Shown: positions 54,145 to 64,000 of the stretch, one piece after another
Layout: each line of letters begins with the position of its first letter
How positions within the stretch are numbered: the first letter of the stretch is position 1
From: Erythrobacteraceae bacterium
GTDB lineage: Bacteria; Pseudomonadota; Alphaproteobacteria; Sphingomonadales; Sphingomonadaceae
Assembly: GCA_947479055.1 (NCBI GenBank)
Contig: CANJYE010000002.1
Span: 1-64,000, forward strand
Direction of reading: 5' to 3'
DNA length: 64,000 nucleotides
The notes under the pieces: generated by a model
What the model was told of the DNA's origin: nothing
The model's database searches: none
Seen by the model: the letters and a program-made list of their open reading frames with translations, nothing else
Position numbers and translations under genes: made by a program

Positions 54145-54810
54145 ATGGCTGCGCCGCTCATTTCACCCTCGATTCTCTCCGCCGATTTCGCCCGCCTGGG
54201 CGAGGAAATCCGCGCCATCGACGCCGCCGGGGCGGACTGGATCCATGTCGATGTGATGGATGGCCATTTCGTGCCCAACATTACCATCGGCCCGGCTGTG
54301 GTGAAGGCACTGCGACCGCATACGGCCAAGGTCTTCGACGTCCATCTGATGATCGAGCCGGTCGATCCCTATCTCGAGGCCTTTGCCGAGGCGGGCTCGG
54401 ACATCATCACCGTCCATGCAGAGGCCGGGCCGCATGTCCACCGCACGGTGCAGGCGATCAGGGCGCTGGGGGTGAAGGCGGGAATCTCGCTCAATCCGGC
54501 GACACCGGCCAAGATGCTCGACTATTTGCTGGAAGAGATCGACCTCGTGCTGGTGATGAGCGTCAATCCCGGCTTCGGGGGGCAGAGCTTCATTACAAGC
54601 CAGCTCAAGAAGATCGAGGCGATCCGCAAGGCGATCGACAAGCTGGGCAAGCCCATCCACCTCGAAGTCGATGGTGGGGTCAATGTCGTCACTGCGCGGC
54701 AATGCGTCGATGCCGGGGCAGATGTGCTGGTTGCCGGTTCTGCTACGTTCCAGGGAGGGCCCGGCTGCTACGCCGCCAATATCGCAGCGCTGAAGGCGAG
54801 CGGGGAATGA
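54145..54810 (+). CDS. rpe: Ribulose-phosphate 3-epimerase
   Basis: Interconverts ribulose-5-phosphate and xylulose-5-phosphate in the pentose phosphate pathway. The 221-aa TIM-barrel protein begins [18 protein letters not shown] and has [41 protein letters not shown] and [10 protein letters not shown], with the metal ligands in HVDVMDGHF and LEVDGG. Its stop overlaps the next ATG (ATGA), so the heparinase-like gene is translationally coupled. Confidence 0.95.
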   Translation: MAAPLISPSILSADFARLGEEIRAIDAAGADWIHVDVMDGHFVPNITIGPAVVKALRPHTAKVFDVHLMIEPVDPYLEAFAEAGSDIITVHAEAGPHVHRTVQAIRALGVKAGISLNPATPAKMLDYLLEEIDLVLVMSVNPGFGGQSFITSQLKKIEAIRKAIDKLGKPIHLEVDGGVNVVTARQCVDAGADVLVAGSATFQGGPGCYAANIAALKASGE

Positions 54811-56705
54811 GTGACGCCGGAACGCAGGGGCGGCTGGCGTTGTCGGCCGATCATTCGGCGGGGGGCTTTCCATCCGGGGGCGGAGAGGCTGGCGAGGAAC
54901 CCATGGCGATACCGCTCGATCCCGACAGCGGCGAACCTCATGCGCTGGGCAAGGCTGCTGCCCCATCCGGCGAGGTGATCCAGCCCGGTCGCGCGCTGGC
55001 GCTGTCCGATTTCAACCCGCCCGCGATCGGTGCGGGGGAAAAGTTGCTGCGGCTGGCCTACCGGCTCGGCGTGCCGGGTTCGGCGCTTTCGGCGCCGTTC
55101 CGCAAACCGGCCCGGCCGCGCCTGCTGGCGACGGTCGACAGTCCGCTTGAAGGCGACCGGGTGGCGGGCGTGGCGCTGCGGGCCGGGCATTTCCTGGTCC
55201 ATGGCGTCAAGGTGCCGATTGCGCAGATGGATATGGCTCCTTCCGCCCGACTGACCCCGCCGTTTGAACGAGTGGTCCACGGCTTTTCCTGGCTGAAGGA
55301 CCTTGCCGCCAGCGCCCCGCGCGAACAATGCTCGGCCACGGCGGAGCGGGTGCTGCTGGCCTGGCTGGATGCGAATCACCAGCCCGGCGCCAGGCGCGGC
55401 ACCGGTGCTGCGTGGAATGTCGGCCATGCGGCGCACCGCCTGCTCAACTGGTTCGTCCAGGCGCCGCTGCTGCTGTCCGGCCCGGACAAGGCGCTGCGCG
55501 CCCGGGTGTTGGCCGCCACGGCCGAGACTGCGCGCTGGCTTGATCGCAATGTCCATCGCGCCGATGACCGGCTGGCCCAGGTGGCGGGGTGGAGCGCGAT
55601 CACTGCCGCCGGGTTGCTGCTGCCCGACGGCAAGCCGCGTCGGCTTTTCGGTGAAGCCGGGCTGATCCGCGCGCTGGGCGAACTGGTGGGCGACGATGGC
55701 GGCATCCTGTCACGCAGCCCGCTTGGCCAGATGGAAGCGATTGCGCTGCTGGTCGAACTGTCGGCCTGCTACCGCGCGACCCGCCGTGATCCGCCGCAGG
55801 CGCTGGACGCGATGCTCAGCCTGCTGGTGCCGCCCTTGCTCGGCCTCACCCATGGCGATGGCGGGCTGGGCAGCTGGCAGGGCGCGGGTGCGATTCCGGC
55901 CGAACGGGTGGCCGCGCTGGTCGAGGCCAGCGGCGTGCGCACAAGGCCACTGCGCGATGTCCGCCAGTGGGGCTACCAACGGGTCTCTGCCGGAAAGAGC
56001 GTGCTGATCCTCGACGCGGCCCCTCCTCCGCTGGCGCGCCATGCCCGTTCGGGCTGCGCATCGACGCTGGCCTTTGAATTCTCCGCCGGACCGCAGCGGC
56101 TGATCGTCAATTGCGGCGGCGCGGCGCTGGCCGGGGGTCAGGTGCCGGTGCGGATCGAGCAGGGCCTGCGTGCCAGTGCCGCCCATTCGACGCTGGTGCT
56201 GGACGATGCCAATTCCACAGCCGTGCTGATCGCCGGCAAGCTGGGCAGCGGTGTCGGCGAAGTCGAGATCGACCGCCGCGCGATGGAGCTTGAGGGCGGC
56301 GGCGCCACCCGGATTGAGGCGAGCCATGATGGCTATGCCGCGCGCTATGGCCTGGTGCATCGTCGCATCCTGATCCTGCGCGACGATGGCAGTGAGCTGC
56401 GCGGCGAGGACCTGCTGGTGCCGGTTGGGCGCAAGGGCAAGCGCGGCAAGGTTGGCTTTGCCATCCGCTTCCATATCGGCCCCGGCATCGAGCTGGGACT
56501 GTCTGCCAATGGCAAGGGCGCGGGGCTGGCGCTGCCCGATGGCAGCTACTGGCAATTCGTCGCCGGAGACGGAGAGGTCTTGATTGAAGAGAGCCTGTGG
56601 GTAGATGGCGCGGGCAAGCCCTATCCGATCCAGCAACTGGTGGTGCAGGGCATGGTTTCGCGCGGCGGGGGAAGTTTCTCCTGGCTGCTCAAGAAGATGG
56701 GATGA
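54807..56705 (+). CDS. Heparinase II/III-like protein
   Basis: Product of 632 aa. Residues 50-330 form the alpha/alpha toroid ([30 protein letters not shown]) and the C-terminal half is the beta-sandwich ([54 protein letters not shown]). Enzymes of this fold degrade acidic polysaccharides; bacterial versions beside rpe and purH are common and their substrate is unknown. No signal peptide is evident in the 5' part. It is part of the rpe operon. Confidence 0.82.
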   Translation: MSDAGTQGRLALSADHSAGGFPSGGGEAGEEPMAIPLDPDSGEPHALGKAAAPSGEVIQPGRALALSDFNPPAIGAGEKLLRLAYRLGVPGSALSAPFRKPARPRLLATVDSPLEGDRVAGVALRAGHFLVHGVKVPIAQMDMAPSARLTPPFERVVHGFSWLKDLAASAPREQCSATAERVLLAWLDANHQPGARRGTGAAWNVGHAAHRLLNWFVQAPLLLSGPDKALRARVLAATAETARWLDRNVHRADDRLAQVAGWSAITAAGLLLPDGKPRRLFGEAGLIRALGELVGDDGGILSRSPLGQMEAIALLVELSACYRATRRDPPQALDAMLSLLVPPLLGLTHGDGGLGSWQGAGAIPAERVAALVEASGVRTRPLRDVRQWGYQRVSAGKSVLILDAAPPPLARHARSGCASTLAFEFSAGPQRLIVNCGGAALAGGQVPVRIEQGLRASAAHSTLVLDDANSTAVLIAGKLGSGVGEVEIDRRAMELEGGGATRIEASHDGYAARYGLVHRRILILRDDGSELRGEDLLVPVGRKGKRGKVGFAIRFHIGPGIELGLSANGKGAGLALPDGSYWQFVAGDGEVLIEESLWVDGAGKPYPIQQLVVQGMVSRGGGSFSWLLKKMG

Positions 56706-56711
56706 ATTGAC

Positions 56712-58301
56712 GTGAGCGATGTGACGATTCGCCGGGCACTGCTTTCGGTGTCCGACAAGGCTGGCCTGGCTGACCTTGGCAAGGCGCTGGCCGGGTTGGG
56801 GGTGGAACTGGTCTCCACCGGCGGCACCGCGAAGGCGCTGCGCGAGGCGGGCCTGGTGGTCAGGGACGTGTCCGACCTCACCGGCTTTCCCGAGATGATG
56901 GATGGCCGGGTGAAGACGCTGCACCCGATGGTCCATGGCGGGCTGCTGGCCGTGCGCGACAATCCGGAACACGCCGCCGCGATGGCCGAACACGCAATCG
57001 GCGCGATCGATCTGGTGGTGGTCAATCTCTATCCCTTCCAGCAGACCGTCGCCAAGGGTGCGGAACGTGACGAGGTGATCGAGAATATCGACATTGGCGG
57101 GCCTTCGATGGTCCGTTCGGCCGCCAAGAACCACGCCTTTGTCACCATCGTCACCGATCCGGCCGATTATCCGACCCTGCTTGAACAGCTGGGCGGGAAC
57201 TGCGGTGCGACCAGCCTGGATTTCCGCAAGGCGATGGCGGCCAAGGCCTTCGCCGCGACTGCCGCCTATGACGCGGCGATCAGCCAGTGGTTCGCCCGGG
57301 TCGATCAGGGCGAGAAATTCCCGGCCCGCCGCGCGATGGCCAGTCGGCTGGTCACCACCCTGCGATATGGCGAAAACCCGCACCAGTCGGCGGCGCTCTA
57401 TGTGCCGGAAAGCAACCTCGTCACCGGCCTGCCGCAGGCGCAGCAGGTGCAGGGCAAGGAGCTGTCCTACAACAATTACAACGATGCCAATGCCGCGCTG
57501 GAACTGGTGGCGGAATTCGCCGGAGGCGCGCCTGCGGTGGTGATCGTCAAGCATGCCAACCCCTGTGGCGTCGCCCAGCGCGCCACTTTGCTCGATGCGT
57601 GGAACGAGGCGCTGGCTTGCGATTCGATCTCCGCTTTCGGCGGGATCGTGGCGACCAACATCCCGCTCGACGGGCCGACCGCCGAGGCGATCTGCCAGAT
57701 TTTCACCGAAGTGGTGGTGGCCCCCGGCGCGGACGAGGCCGCCCGCGCGGCCTTCGCCAAAAAGAAAAACCTGCGCCTGCTCATCACCGATGGCCTGCCC
57801 GATCCGCGCCGCCCCGGCGTAACCCAGGTGGTGATTGCCGGCGGATTGCTGGTGCAGGATCGCGACAACGGCCATGTCACGCCAGACATGCTGAAAGTGG
57901 TGACGAAGCGCGCACCGACCGAGCAGGAACTGAAGGACTGCCTGTTCGCCTGGACCGTGGCCCGCCATGTGAAGTCCAACGCCATCGTCTATGCGAAGGA
58001 TGGTGCCACCGCCGGGATCGGCGCGGGCCAGATGAACCGGCGCGATTCGTCCCGGATCGCCGCTGCCAAGGCGCTTGAAGCCGCCGAGACCCATGGCTGG
58101 GCCAGCGCCCGCACTGTGGGCAGCGCGGTCGCCTCCGACGCCTTCTTCCCCTTCGCCGACGGGTTGCTGGCCGCAGCCGAGGCAGGCGCGACGGCAGTGA
58201 TCCAGCCGGGCGGCTCGATCCGCGACGAGGAAGTGATCAAGGCGGCAGACGATGCCGGGCTGGCGATGGTCTTCACCGGGATGCGCCACTTCCGGCATTG
58301 A
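56712..58301 (+). CDS. purH: Bifunctional AICAR formyltransferase / IMP cyclohydrolase
   Basis: Last two steps of purine synthesis. The 529-aa protein has the MGS-like cyclohydrolase domain ([28 protein letters not shown]) and the formyltransferase domain with [13 protein letters not shown] (Lys/His catalytic pair near residue 280), then [13 protein letters not shown] and [14 protein letters not shown]. It starts with GTG at 56712, six bases after the heparinase stop. It is a typical length. Confidence 0.95.
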   Translation: MSDVTIRRALLSVSDKAGLADLGKALAGLGVELVSTGGTAKALREAGLVVRDVSDLTGFPEMMDGRVKTLHPMVHGGLLAVRDNPEHAAAMAEHAIGAIDLVVVNLYPFQQTVAKGAERDEVIENIDIGGPSMVRSAAKNHAFVTIVTDPADYPTLLEQLGGNCGATSLDFRKAMAAKAFAATAAYDAAISQWFARVDQGEKFPARRAMASRLVTTLRYGENPHQSAALYVPESNLVTGLPQAQQVQGKELSYNNYNDANAALELVAEFAGGAPAVVIVKHANPCGVAQRATLLDAWNEALACDSISAFGGIVATNIPLDGPTAEAICQIFTEVVVAPGADEAARAAFAKKKNLRLLITDGLPDPRRPGVTQVVIAGGLLVQDRDNGHVTPDMLKVVTKRAPTEQELKDCLFAWTVARHVKSNAIVYAKDGATAGIGAGQMNRRDSSRIAAAKALEAAETHGWASARTVGSAVASDAFFPFADGLLAAAEAGATAVIQPGGSIRDEEVIKAADDAGLAMVFTGMRHFRH

Positions 58302-58318
58302 GAGTCAGGGGCTAAGAT

Positions 58319-58909
58319 TTGCTACTTGCATGGGCACTCTTTCCGACGGCGTACTTTGCGTTGGCGGGTTTGGTGTTTTGCGGCATCGTCATTGTCCAAC
58401 GTCGTCGTAGTCGCGATGAAGGTCGGGAGCCTCGGGGGGGCGGCGGATTGGCTCTCGGGGGATGCGCGATGATGCCTTTTGCATTATTGGTATTCCTGCT
58501 GTTTGGGCTACCATATTTGCACAGCATCAGGCCATCCAGTGACGATTTTGAGGAGGGCTTTGGTCGGGCTCCAACCAAAGCCATTCGTAATTTGAATGGG
58601 TTGAGGAGTGGCGGGCTAGATTCGCTCCAGATAATGTTGGCCTTCCATTCCACCCCGGCCGCTGCGGCTGAGGTTGATAGGCTTCTCGCCGCTGCGCTCG
58701 CGCACGAGCCAACTGATTTTGTCGGAAGTCTGACATTTTCTGACGACACGCCGCATTGGTGGCACGGTGGACCGCCATGGTCCCAAACTCATGGCTGCAA
58801 GGATCAACGCGCATCGGAATTTGAAGGTTGGGACAATTGGCAGACTGTCGCTGTCATCGATTGTTTGTCCGACCAGCGCATTTATGTCGTGTTCTATGAT
58901 GCTGACTGA
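58319..58909 (+). CDS. Orphan protein with an N-terminal membrane region, function unknown
   Basis: A 196-aa frame that starts with TTG at 58319 behind CAGGGG. Two hydrophobic segments occur near the N-terminus ([20 protein letters not shown] and [16 protein letters not shown]), with an Arg/Gly-rich loop between. The rest is soluble, with a [13 protein letters not shown] motif and three Cys in the C-terminal half. The DNA is clearly AT-richer than its neighbours and codon use differs, so it may be a recent acquisition. No homology is recognised. Confidence 0.5.
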   Translation: MLLAWALFPTAYFALAGLVFCGIVIVQRRRSRDEGREPRGGGGLALGGCAMMPFALLVFLLFGLPYLHSIRPSSDDFEEGFGRAPTKAIRNLNGLRSGGLDSLQIMLAFHSTPAAAAEVDRLLAAALAHEPTDFVGSLTFSDDTPHWWHGGPPWSQTHGCKDQRASEFEGWDNWQTVAVIDCLSDQRIYVVFYDAD

Positions 58910-59047
58910 CCTTTCCCGCCCCAGCATTTCATCGCCAAATTGCTGCAACCTGCCGCACCCCAGGCAGGATGAACGCACTCGTTCACCAAATCGAAAGCAT
59001 GAAAACGCAGGGTTTTCCTAGCGACAGGCAACGAGTGACGTGACGCC

Positions 59048-59161
59048 ATGGGATTTTTCAAACCCGATTTCTTCCGCCCTTTCAGCGTCGGCTTTCTCGT
59101 CGGCAGCCTGATCGTGGTGATGCAGTTCATGACGGGCATGACCGGCCTTTCGGCGGTCTGA
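59048..59161 (+). CDS. 37-aa predicted membrane peptide coupled to msrA
   Basis: ATG at 59048 opens MGFFKPDFFRPFSVGFLVGS and the frame continues with a hydrophobic LIVVMQFMTG stretch. The stop TGA shares its last base with the msrA ATG (TGATG), which strongly suggests it is a real, translationally coupled gene. It is one helix long. Sphingomonad msrA genes may often carry such a leader frame, but I cannot check. Confidence 0.55.
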   Translation: MGFFKPDFFRPFSVGFLVGSLIVVMQFMTGMTGLSAV

Positions 59162-59835
59162 TGCGGTCCGGCGCGGCCCTTCTCGGGCTCGCCCTGCTCT
59201 GCGCCGCCTGCCAGCAACCGGCGGTGGCTTCCGAACAGGCGGTGCTTGCCCCTGCGGCCCAAGTTGCCGCCAAGGAACCTGAGGGGCTGAAACTCGCCAT
59301 CTTTGCTGGAGGCTGCTTCTGGGGCGTCGAGGGCGTGTTCAGCCACGTCAAGGGCGTCACAAGTGCGGTATCGGGCTATCACGGCGGCGCTGCGCGCGAT
59401 GCCAGCTACGATGCTGTCTCCACCGGCACCACCGGTCATGCCGAAGCGGTGCGGGTGACTTATGATCCGGCGGTGGTCCGCTATGACCAGCTGCCGCGCA
59501 TCTTCTTTTCGGTAGTGGCGGACCCTGCGCTGAAGAACCGGCAGGGACCCGACAGCGGCACCCAGTACCGCGCCGCGCTGGTCCCGCTGGGAGACGAGCA
59601 GCGCAAGGTTGCCGCTGCCTATCTCGCGCAGCTGGGCAAGTCGGGCCTGTGGGACCGGCCGATCGCCACGCGGATCGAGGCCTACCGCAAATTCTATCCG
59701 GCCGAGGCCTATCATCAGGACTTCATGGCCGCCCATCCCGATCAAGGCTATATCCGCGCTTGGGACCAGCCGAAAGTGGCGGGCCTCAGGGCGCTTTTCC
59801 CGAACCAGTATCGCGCCACTTTCCAGCCGGGCTGA
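59161..59835 (+). CDS. msrA: Peptide-methionine (S)-S-oxide reductase, exported
   Basis: Reduces methionine-S-sulfoxide in proteins. The 224-aa protein has the catalytic FAGGCFWGVEGVF (GCFWG at 51-55; C52 nucleophile), GYHGGAARDASYDAVSTGTTGHAEAV and QGPDSGTQYRA. The first 18 residues (MRSGAALLGLALLCAACQ) form a hydrophobic signal with a lipobox-like CAAC, so it is probably exported, perhaps as a lipoprotein. Its start overlaps the small upstream gene. Confidence 0.92.
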   Translation: MRSGAALLGLALLCAACQQPAVASEQAVLAPAAQVAAKEPEGLKLAIFAGGCFWGVEGVFSHVKGVTSAVSGYHGGAARDASYDAVSTGTTGHAEAVRVTYDPAVVRYDQLPRIFFSVVADPALKNRQGPDSGTQYRAALVPLGDEQRKVAAAYLAQLGKSGLWDRPIATRIEAYRKFYPAEAYHQDFMAAHPDQGYIRAWDQPKVAGLRALFPNQYRATFQPG

Positions 59836-59855
59836 TTGCCGCCTATAATGCGGGC

Positions 59856-60317
59856 ATGGGAGCGCATCGTCACAGCGAACATTCCGGCGCAAGGCTGGTG
59901 GCCGCCGCCCGCGACGCGCTGGTGGCGGCGGGCGAGCAGTGGACCGACATGCGGGCCGATGTCTTCGCCGAACTGGCCGAGCGCGGCCGCCCGGCTTCCG
60001 CCTATGACATTGCCGAGCATCTTTCCGCCGCGCGCGGAAAAAGGGTGGCTGCCAACAGCGTCTATCGTATCCTCGACCTGTTCGTGCGCACGAACCTGGC
60101 CAACCGGATCGAAAGCGCCAACGCCTATCTCGCCAACAGCCATCCCGGTTGCCGCCACGATTGCATTTTCCTGATTTGCGACACTTGCGGACACGCCATC
60201 CACATCGATGATGACCGGCTGACGGGCGCGCTGCGTGACGCGGGCCGGATGGCGGGTTTCGCCGATGTGCGCCCGGTGGTGGAATTGCGCGGACGTTGCG
60301 ATGAATGCGCGGTATAG
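59856..60317 (+). CDS. Fur-family transcriptional regulator (Zur-like)
   Basis: Product of 153 aa: a winged-helix N-terminal domain (RPASAYDIAEHLSAARGKRV, ANSVYRILDLF) and a metal-binding C-terminal domain with the CxxC pairs CDTCGHAIHI and CDEC, the structural zinc site, plus HPGCRHDCIFLIC. The residues fit Zur more than Fur, but the sensed metal cannot be told from sequence. It lies between msrA and dxs. Confidence 0.82.
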   Translation: MGAHRHSEHSGARLVAAARDALVAAGEQWTDMRADVFAELAERGRPASAYDIAEHLSAARGKRVAANSVYRILDLFVRTNLANRIESANAYLANSHPGCRHDCIFLICDTCGHAIHIDDDRLTGALRDAGRMAGFADVRPVVELRGRCDECAV

Positions 60318-60359
60318 GGTGGATCGACTTGCCCGCGATTGGAGTGTAAGCGCCCGCGC

Positions 60360-62297
60360 ATGAACGCCAATCCGGCCACCCCCCTGCTCGATACCGTCCA
60401 TTCCCCGGCAGATCTCAAGCAGCTTGCCCCCGCGCAACTGCCCCAGCTGGCGCAGGAGCTGCGCAACGAGATGATTTCCGCCGTCGGGCAGACCGGCGGG
60501 CACCTAGGGTCCGGCCTGGGCGTGGTGGAGCTGACGGTCGCTCTGCATTATGTCTTCGCCACCCCGCGTGACCGGCTGATCTGGGATGTCGGCCATCAGG
60601 CCTATCCGCACAAGATCCTCACCGGTCGCCGCGACCGTATCCGCACCCTGCGCCAGCCGGGCGGGCTGTCAGGCTTCACCAAACGCAGCGAAAGCGAATA
60701 CGACCCGTTCGGCGCGGCCCATTCCAGCACCTCGATTTCCGCCGCACTGGGCTTTGCCGTGGCCAACAAGCTGGCCGACAAGCCGGGCAAGGCCATCGCA
60801 GTGATCGGCGATGGGGCGATGAGCGCGGGCATGGCCTATGAAGCGATGAACAACGCCGAACAGGCAGGCAACCGGCTGGTGGTGATCCTCAACGACAACG
60901 ACATGTCGATCGCCCCGCCGGTCGGCAGCCTCTCGGCCTATCTCGCCAAGCTGGTGTCGAGCCGCGAATTCCTCGGCCTGAGGGGCCTCGCCCGGCGGAT
61001 CGCCCGCAAGCTGCCCGGGCCACTCCACCGCGCCGCGCACAAGACCGACGAATTCGCCCGTGGCATGGCGATGGGCGGGACGCTGTTCGAGGAACTGGGC
61101 TTCTACTATGTCGGCCCGGTCGATGGGCATAATCTCGATCAGCTGATCCCGGTGCTGGAAAATGTCCGCGATGCACCGGAAGGGCCGATTCTGGTTCATG
61201 TCGTGACGCAGAAGGGCAAGGGCTATGCCCCGGCCGAAGCGGCGGACGACAAGTACCACGGCGTCCAGAAATTCGACGTCATCACTGGCGAACAGAAGAA
61301 GAGCAGCGGCGGCCCGCCCAGCTATACCGGTGTCTTCGCCGACGCGCTGATCGCGGAGGCCACGCGCGACAGCACCATCTGCGCCATCACCGCCGCCATG
61401 CCTTCGGGCACCGGGCTGGACCGGTTCGAGGCGGCTTTCCCCGAGCGGGCCTTCGATGTCGGCATCGCTGAACAGCATGCCGTGACATTTGCCGCCGGCC
61501 TTGCCGCGCAAGGGATGCGACCGTTCTGCGCGATCTATTCCACCTTCCTGCAACGTGCCTTCGATCAGGTGGTGCATGATGTGGCGATCCAGAACCTGCC
61601 GGTCCGCTTCGCGATCGATCGGGCCGGGCTGGTCGGTGCCGATGGCGCGACCCATGCCGGCAGTTTCGATATCACTTATCTGGCAACCCTGCCCAATCTG
61701 GTGGTGATGGCCGCCGCCGACGAGGCCGAACTGGTCCATATGGTCCACACGGCCGCACTGCATGACAGCGGCCCGATCGCCTTTCGCTATCCGCGCGGCA
61801 ACGGCGTGGGTGTGCCCCTGCCGCAAGTGCCGGAGCGGCTGGCAATCGGCAAGGGCCGGATCGTGCGCGGCCAGGAGAATATGGGGGGCGCCAAAGTTGC
61901 CCTGCTCTCGCTCGGCACCCGGCTGGCCGAGGCCCTGAAAGCCGCCGACCAGCTGGAGGCCAGAGGGCTTTCCACCACCGTGGCCGACCTGCGCTTCGTC
62001 AAGCCGCTCGACAGCGAATTGATCCGAAGGTTGATGGCCAGCCACGAGGTGGTGGTCACGATCGAGGAAGGCGCAATCGGCGGCCTTGGCGCGCATGTCC
62101 TGACCATGGCCAGCGATGAAGGGCTGCTCGATGCCGGCCTCAAGATCCGCACCATGCGCTTGCCGGACATCTTCCAGGATCAGGACAATCCCGATGCGCA
62201 ATATGACATTGCCGGGCTTAATGCCCCGCAGATTGTCGAGACCGTGCTGAAGGCTCTGCGCTGGAACGACACCGGGCTGGGAGAGGCGCGGGCGTGA
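60360..62297 (+). CDS. dxs: 1-Deoxy-D-xylulose-5-phosphate synthase
   Basis: First enzyme of the MEP isoprenoid pathway (pyruvate + glyceraldehyde-3-phosphate). The 645-aa protein has the Dxs N-terminal TPP motif [32 protein letters not shown], the transketolase-pyrimidine segment [16 protein letters not shown] and [18 protein letters not shown] at 60360 is chosen; an in-frame TTG lies 21 bases upstream. Its stop abuts the convergent stop at 62298. Confidence 0.95.
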   Translation: MNANPATPLLDTVHSPADLKQLAPAQLPQLAQELRNEMISAVGQTGGHLGSGLGVVELTVALHYVFATPRDRLIWDVGHQAYPHKILTGRRDRIRTLRQPGGLSGFTKRSESEYDPFGAAHSSTSISAALGFAVANKLADKPGKAIAVIGDGAMSAGMAYEAMNNAEQAGNRLVVILNDNDMSIAPPVGSLSAYLAKLVSSREFLGLRGLARRIARKLPGPLHRAAHKTDEFARGMAMGGTLFEELGFYYVGPVDGHNLDQLIPVLENVRDAPEGPILVHVVTQKGKGYAPAEAADDKYHGVQKFDVITGEQKKSSGGPPSYTGVFADALIAEATRDSTICAITAAMPSGTGLDRFEAAFPERAFDVGIAEQHAVTFAAGLAAQGMRPFCAIYSTFLQRAFDQVVHDVAIQNLPVRFAIDRAGLVGADGATHAGSFDITYLATLPNLVVMAAADEAELVHMVHTAALHDSGPIAFRYPRGNGVGVPLPQVPERLAIGKGRIVRGQENMGGAKVALLSLGTRLAEALKAADQLEARGLSTTVADLRFVKPLDSELIRRLMASHEVVVTIEEGAIGGLGAHVLTMASDEGLLDAGLKIRTMRLPDIFQDQDNPDAQYDIAGLNAPQIVETVLKALRWNDTGLGEARA

Positions 62298-62927
62298 TCA
62301 ACGCCGGTAGGTGGGCAGTTCCCATCCCCGTGCGATGGCGCCGCCGCGCAGGAACAGCCCGGCCCGTGTGGCGATGAGCGCTGCCAGATAGGCGGGCACC
62401 GCGCCCAGCGTCAGCAACACCATCAGCCCGGACGAAAGCGCGGCTGCAGTTACGTAAAGTTCCGATCGCATCAGGATCGATGGCTCTCCCGCCAGCATGT
62501 CGCGGATCACGCCGCCGAGGCGGGCAGTGAACACCCCCATGCTGAACGCGGGCAGCGGCGCGATGCCAGACGCCATGCCCTTGGCCGCGCCATAGGTTGC
62601 GAAGGCGGCAAGGCCGATGGCATCGAACCACAACAGCGCCTTGCCGGTCCAGAAGTGGACCGGGGTCAGCCACACCAGCAACGCTGCCAGGAAGCAAATC
62701 AGCAGCGTCCAGTTCTCGGTCGTCCAGAACACCGGCGCATCCAGCAGGATGTCGCGCACAGTGCCGCCGCCCACGCCGGTTGCCACCGCAAAAAAGATAA
62801 AGGTGACAAGGTCGCGGCGCTTTTCGGCGGCCAGCAGCCCGCCCGATGCCGCGAACACCGCGATACCGGCATAATTGAGCACTTCGAGCAGCGGCGTGAT
62901 CGCGGCGGGAAGCATGGCTGGCGCCAT
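62298..62927 (-). CDS. TRIC/UPF0126 family membrane protein
   Basis: Small integral membrane protein of 209 aa with about seven helices in two similar halves; the family glycine motifs are visible as GVGGGTVRDILLDAPVFWT and RLGGVIRDMLAGEPSIL. Bacterial homologues include trimeric cation channels and glycine-like transporters, so function is unsettled. ATG at 62927 overlaps the stop of the NnrU gene (TGATG), so the two are one unit. Confidence 0.85.
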   Translation of the reverse strand: MAPAMLPAAITPLLEVLNYAGIAVFAASGGLLAAEKRRDLVTFIFFAVATGVGGGTVRDILLDAPVFWTTENWTLLICFLAALLVWLTPVHFWTGKALLWFDAIGLAAFATYGAAKGMASGIAPLPAFSMGVFTARLGGVIRDMLAGEPSILMRSELYVTAAALSSGLMVLLTLGAVPAYLAALIATRAGLFLRGGAIARGWELPTYRR

Positions 62928-63604
62928 CACCCGATCCAGCGCCAGACCCCTGCCGGAATGCCCGCCAGCCAGAGATGCGCCCAGGTGACGGCCAGCCAGA
63001 CGAGGATCGCCGCCAGCCAGGTCGCCATGCCTGCGCCGGGCAGGTGCTGGAAACGCGGCCAGTAATGGGTCTTTTCTTCCCAGTCCCGCCAGACCGCGCC
63101 CAGCAGGGCTTCCTTCTTGCGGTCCTGCAGATGCGCGCCCAGCAAGGCCAGGATCAGTATCGCGCTGCCCAGGATCAGCGTGCGTGTACTCCAGAACTGG
63201 AGGATATGGGCCAGCGCCCACAGCGCAATGCCCCACATCATCGGGTGGCGGGTGACGCGAAACACGCCGCGCGCGGATTTCGGGATGGTCACCTGCCCGG
63301 TCGGATCGGGCAGTGCCGGGTTGCCCTTGAACGAGCCCAGCAGCAAAACCAGTGCCACGATCGTCAGGAGGCTGGCGTCGATCCAGCCACCGGTCGAGCC
63401 GCGCCCCGGCCCGTCGATCGGCGCGGCGCGGAAGGCGATGATCATCCAGGCAAAAGCGGCCAGGCTGACCAGCGAATAGACGCCGAGGAAGCCCTTTTCG
63501 CCCAGCGCCCGCACCAGCGGCGCGCGCAGCGGATGGGACAGGGCGAAATGGCTGCCGACAAAGGCGATGCTCGCCGCCAGCAACGATGTCAGGGCATGGT
63601 CCAT
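62927..63604 (-). CDS. NnrU family membrane protein
   Basis: Membrane protein of 225 aa with 6-7 helices and the NnrU motif KSARGVFRVTRHPMMWGIALWALAH. The family is linked to denitrification and to carotenoid isomerisation-like proteins (15-cis-zeta-carotene isomerase, Z-ISO, shares its fold), so a role with isoprenoids beside dxs is possible but not shown. GGAGAGG precedes the ATG. Confidence 0.85.
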   Translation of the reverse strand: MDHALTSLLAASIAFVGSHFALSHPLRAPLVRALGEKGFLGVYSLVSLAAFAWMIIAFRAAPIDGPGRGSTGGWIDASLLTIVALVLLLGSFKGNPALPDPTGQVTIPKSARGVFRVTRHPMMWGIALWALAHILQFWSTRTLILGSAILILALLGAHLQDRKKEALLGAVWRDWEEKTHYWPRFQHLPGAGMATWLAAILVWLAVTWAHLWLAGIPAGVWRWIG

Positions 63605-63619
63605 GGCGGTGCCTCTCCT

Positions 63620-64000
63620 TCAGGGCCGGGTCTGCGGGTTCATCCCAGCCGCCTGCGGCTCGCCCACTTCTTCCTGGCCGAGCAGATCGTCGTCGAAAGT
63701 CTGGTCGTCCATGGTTTCGGGATGCATCAGCCGAGCGATCATGGGTGCGACTACCATCACACCGACACCCGCCGCCACCGCGATCCAGCCGATCTGGCCG
63801 TAGACATCCAGCACAACCTGCTTTGCCGCGCCTTCGCCGCTGGCTTTGTCCGATCCGGTTGCCGCCGCGATCAATCCCGACGCGAAACCACCGGCGGCAG
63901 AAGCGAAGAACCAGGTGCCCATGATCAGCGAGGCCATGTGGACAGGGGCAAGTCGGTTCATCGCCGAAAGACCGACCGGGCTGAGGCAGAGTTCGCCGGT
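63620..64000 (-). CDS. POT/PTR family di-/tripeptide MFS transporter, 3' end only
   Basis: The frame is open to the window edge; the visible C-terminal 126 residues contain GELCLSPVGLSAMNRLAP, a typical POT family segment, then helices (MASLIMGTWFFASAAGGFASG, IGWIAVAAGVGVMVVAP) and an acidic tail. It imports short peptides with protons. The N-terminal part lies outside. It ends 15 bases before the NnrU start on the same strand. Confidence 0.85.
   Translation of the reverse strand, partial: TGELCLSPVGLSAMNRLAPVHMASLIMGTWFFASAAGGFASGLIAAATGSDKASGEGAAKQVVLDVYGQIGWIAVAAGVGVMVVAPMIARLMHPETMDDQTFDDDLLGQEEVGEPQAAGMNPQTRP

Noticed and set aside
55710-58298. Long open frame (about 862 codons) antisense to purH and the heparinase-like gene
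   Set aside because: purH is unambiguous on the plus strand; the antisense frame is low-complexity and His/Arg/Gly-rich.

Overview
The window is GC-rich, densely coded chromosomal DNA from an alphaproteobacterium, most probably a sphingomonad (Sphingomonadales: Novosphingobium, Sphingobium or Erythrobacteraceae type). The reasons are the fused CysNC, the set of CoA-linked catabolic genes with many Rieske oxygenases, a short interspersed palindrome of a kind I associate with this order, and a kinase-containing lasso-peptide-type cluster. No rRNA, tRNA, CRISPR array, insertion sequence or phage gene was seen.

Bases 1-2680 hold sulfate activation genes (cysD and a cysNC fusion cut by the window edge). 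Bases 2816-41139 form one large catabolic region. It contains an alpha-methylacyl-CoA racemase, a fused indolepyruvate:ferredoxin-type 2-oxoacid oxidoreductase, two acyl-CoA ligases, an FAD-linked hydroxyacid-type dehydrogenase, four Rieske oxygenase alpha subunits with one Rieske ferredoxin, a 3-ketosteroid-delta1-dehydrogenase-like flavoprotein, five acyl-CoA dehydrogenases (two adjacent pairs plus one single), a thiolase, four SDRs, two MDRs, two crotonases, a nitronate monooxygenase-like flavoprotein, a glyoxalase II and an AraC-type regulator. Together they look like a pathway that oxygenates a hydrophobic, probably polycyclic or branched substrate, activates its acids as CoA esters and removes side chains or ring remnants by beta-oxidation. 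A steroid- or terpenoid-like substrate is my best guess, not a demonstrated one.

Bases 41172-47757 form a compact lipid/glycan set: a flippase, a sugar- or alcohol-phosphate nucleotidyltransferase, a HIT protein, a CDP-alcohol phosphotransferase, a lipid-kinase-like protein, a nucleotidyltransferase-fold protein and a MobA-like nucleotidyltransferase. They sit in convergent and divergent operons with overlapping ends and could build an unusual polar lipid head group.

Bases 48424-54015 form a RiPP cluster of lasso-peptide type, all on the minus strand, in the order HprK-like kinase, PqqD-like RRE protein (B1), transglutaminase-like leader peptidase (B2), a 48-aa precursor, asparagine-synthetase-like macrolactam synthetase (C) and ABC exporter (D). 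The precursor ends in serine, as expected of a substrate of C-terminal-serine lasso kinases, but its core is Gly/Lys-rich and lacks the canonical Thr at -2. This is the most interesting system in the window.

Bases 54145-64000 are mostly housekeeping: rpe, a heparinase II/III-like protein, purH, an AT-richer orphan membrane gene, a 37-aa peptide gene coupled to msrA, a Fur-family regulator, dxs, a TRIC/UPF0126 membrane protein, an NnrU family protein and the 3' end of a POT peptide transporter.
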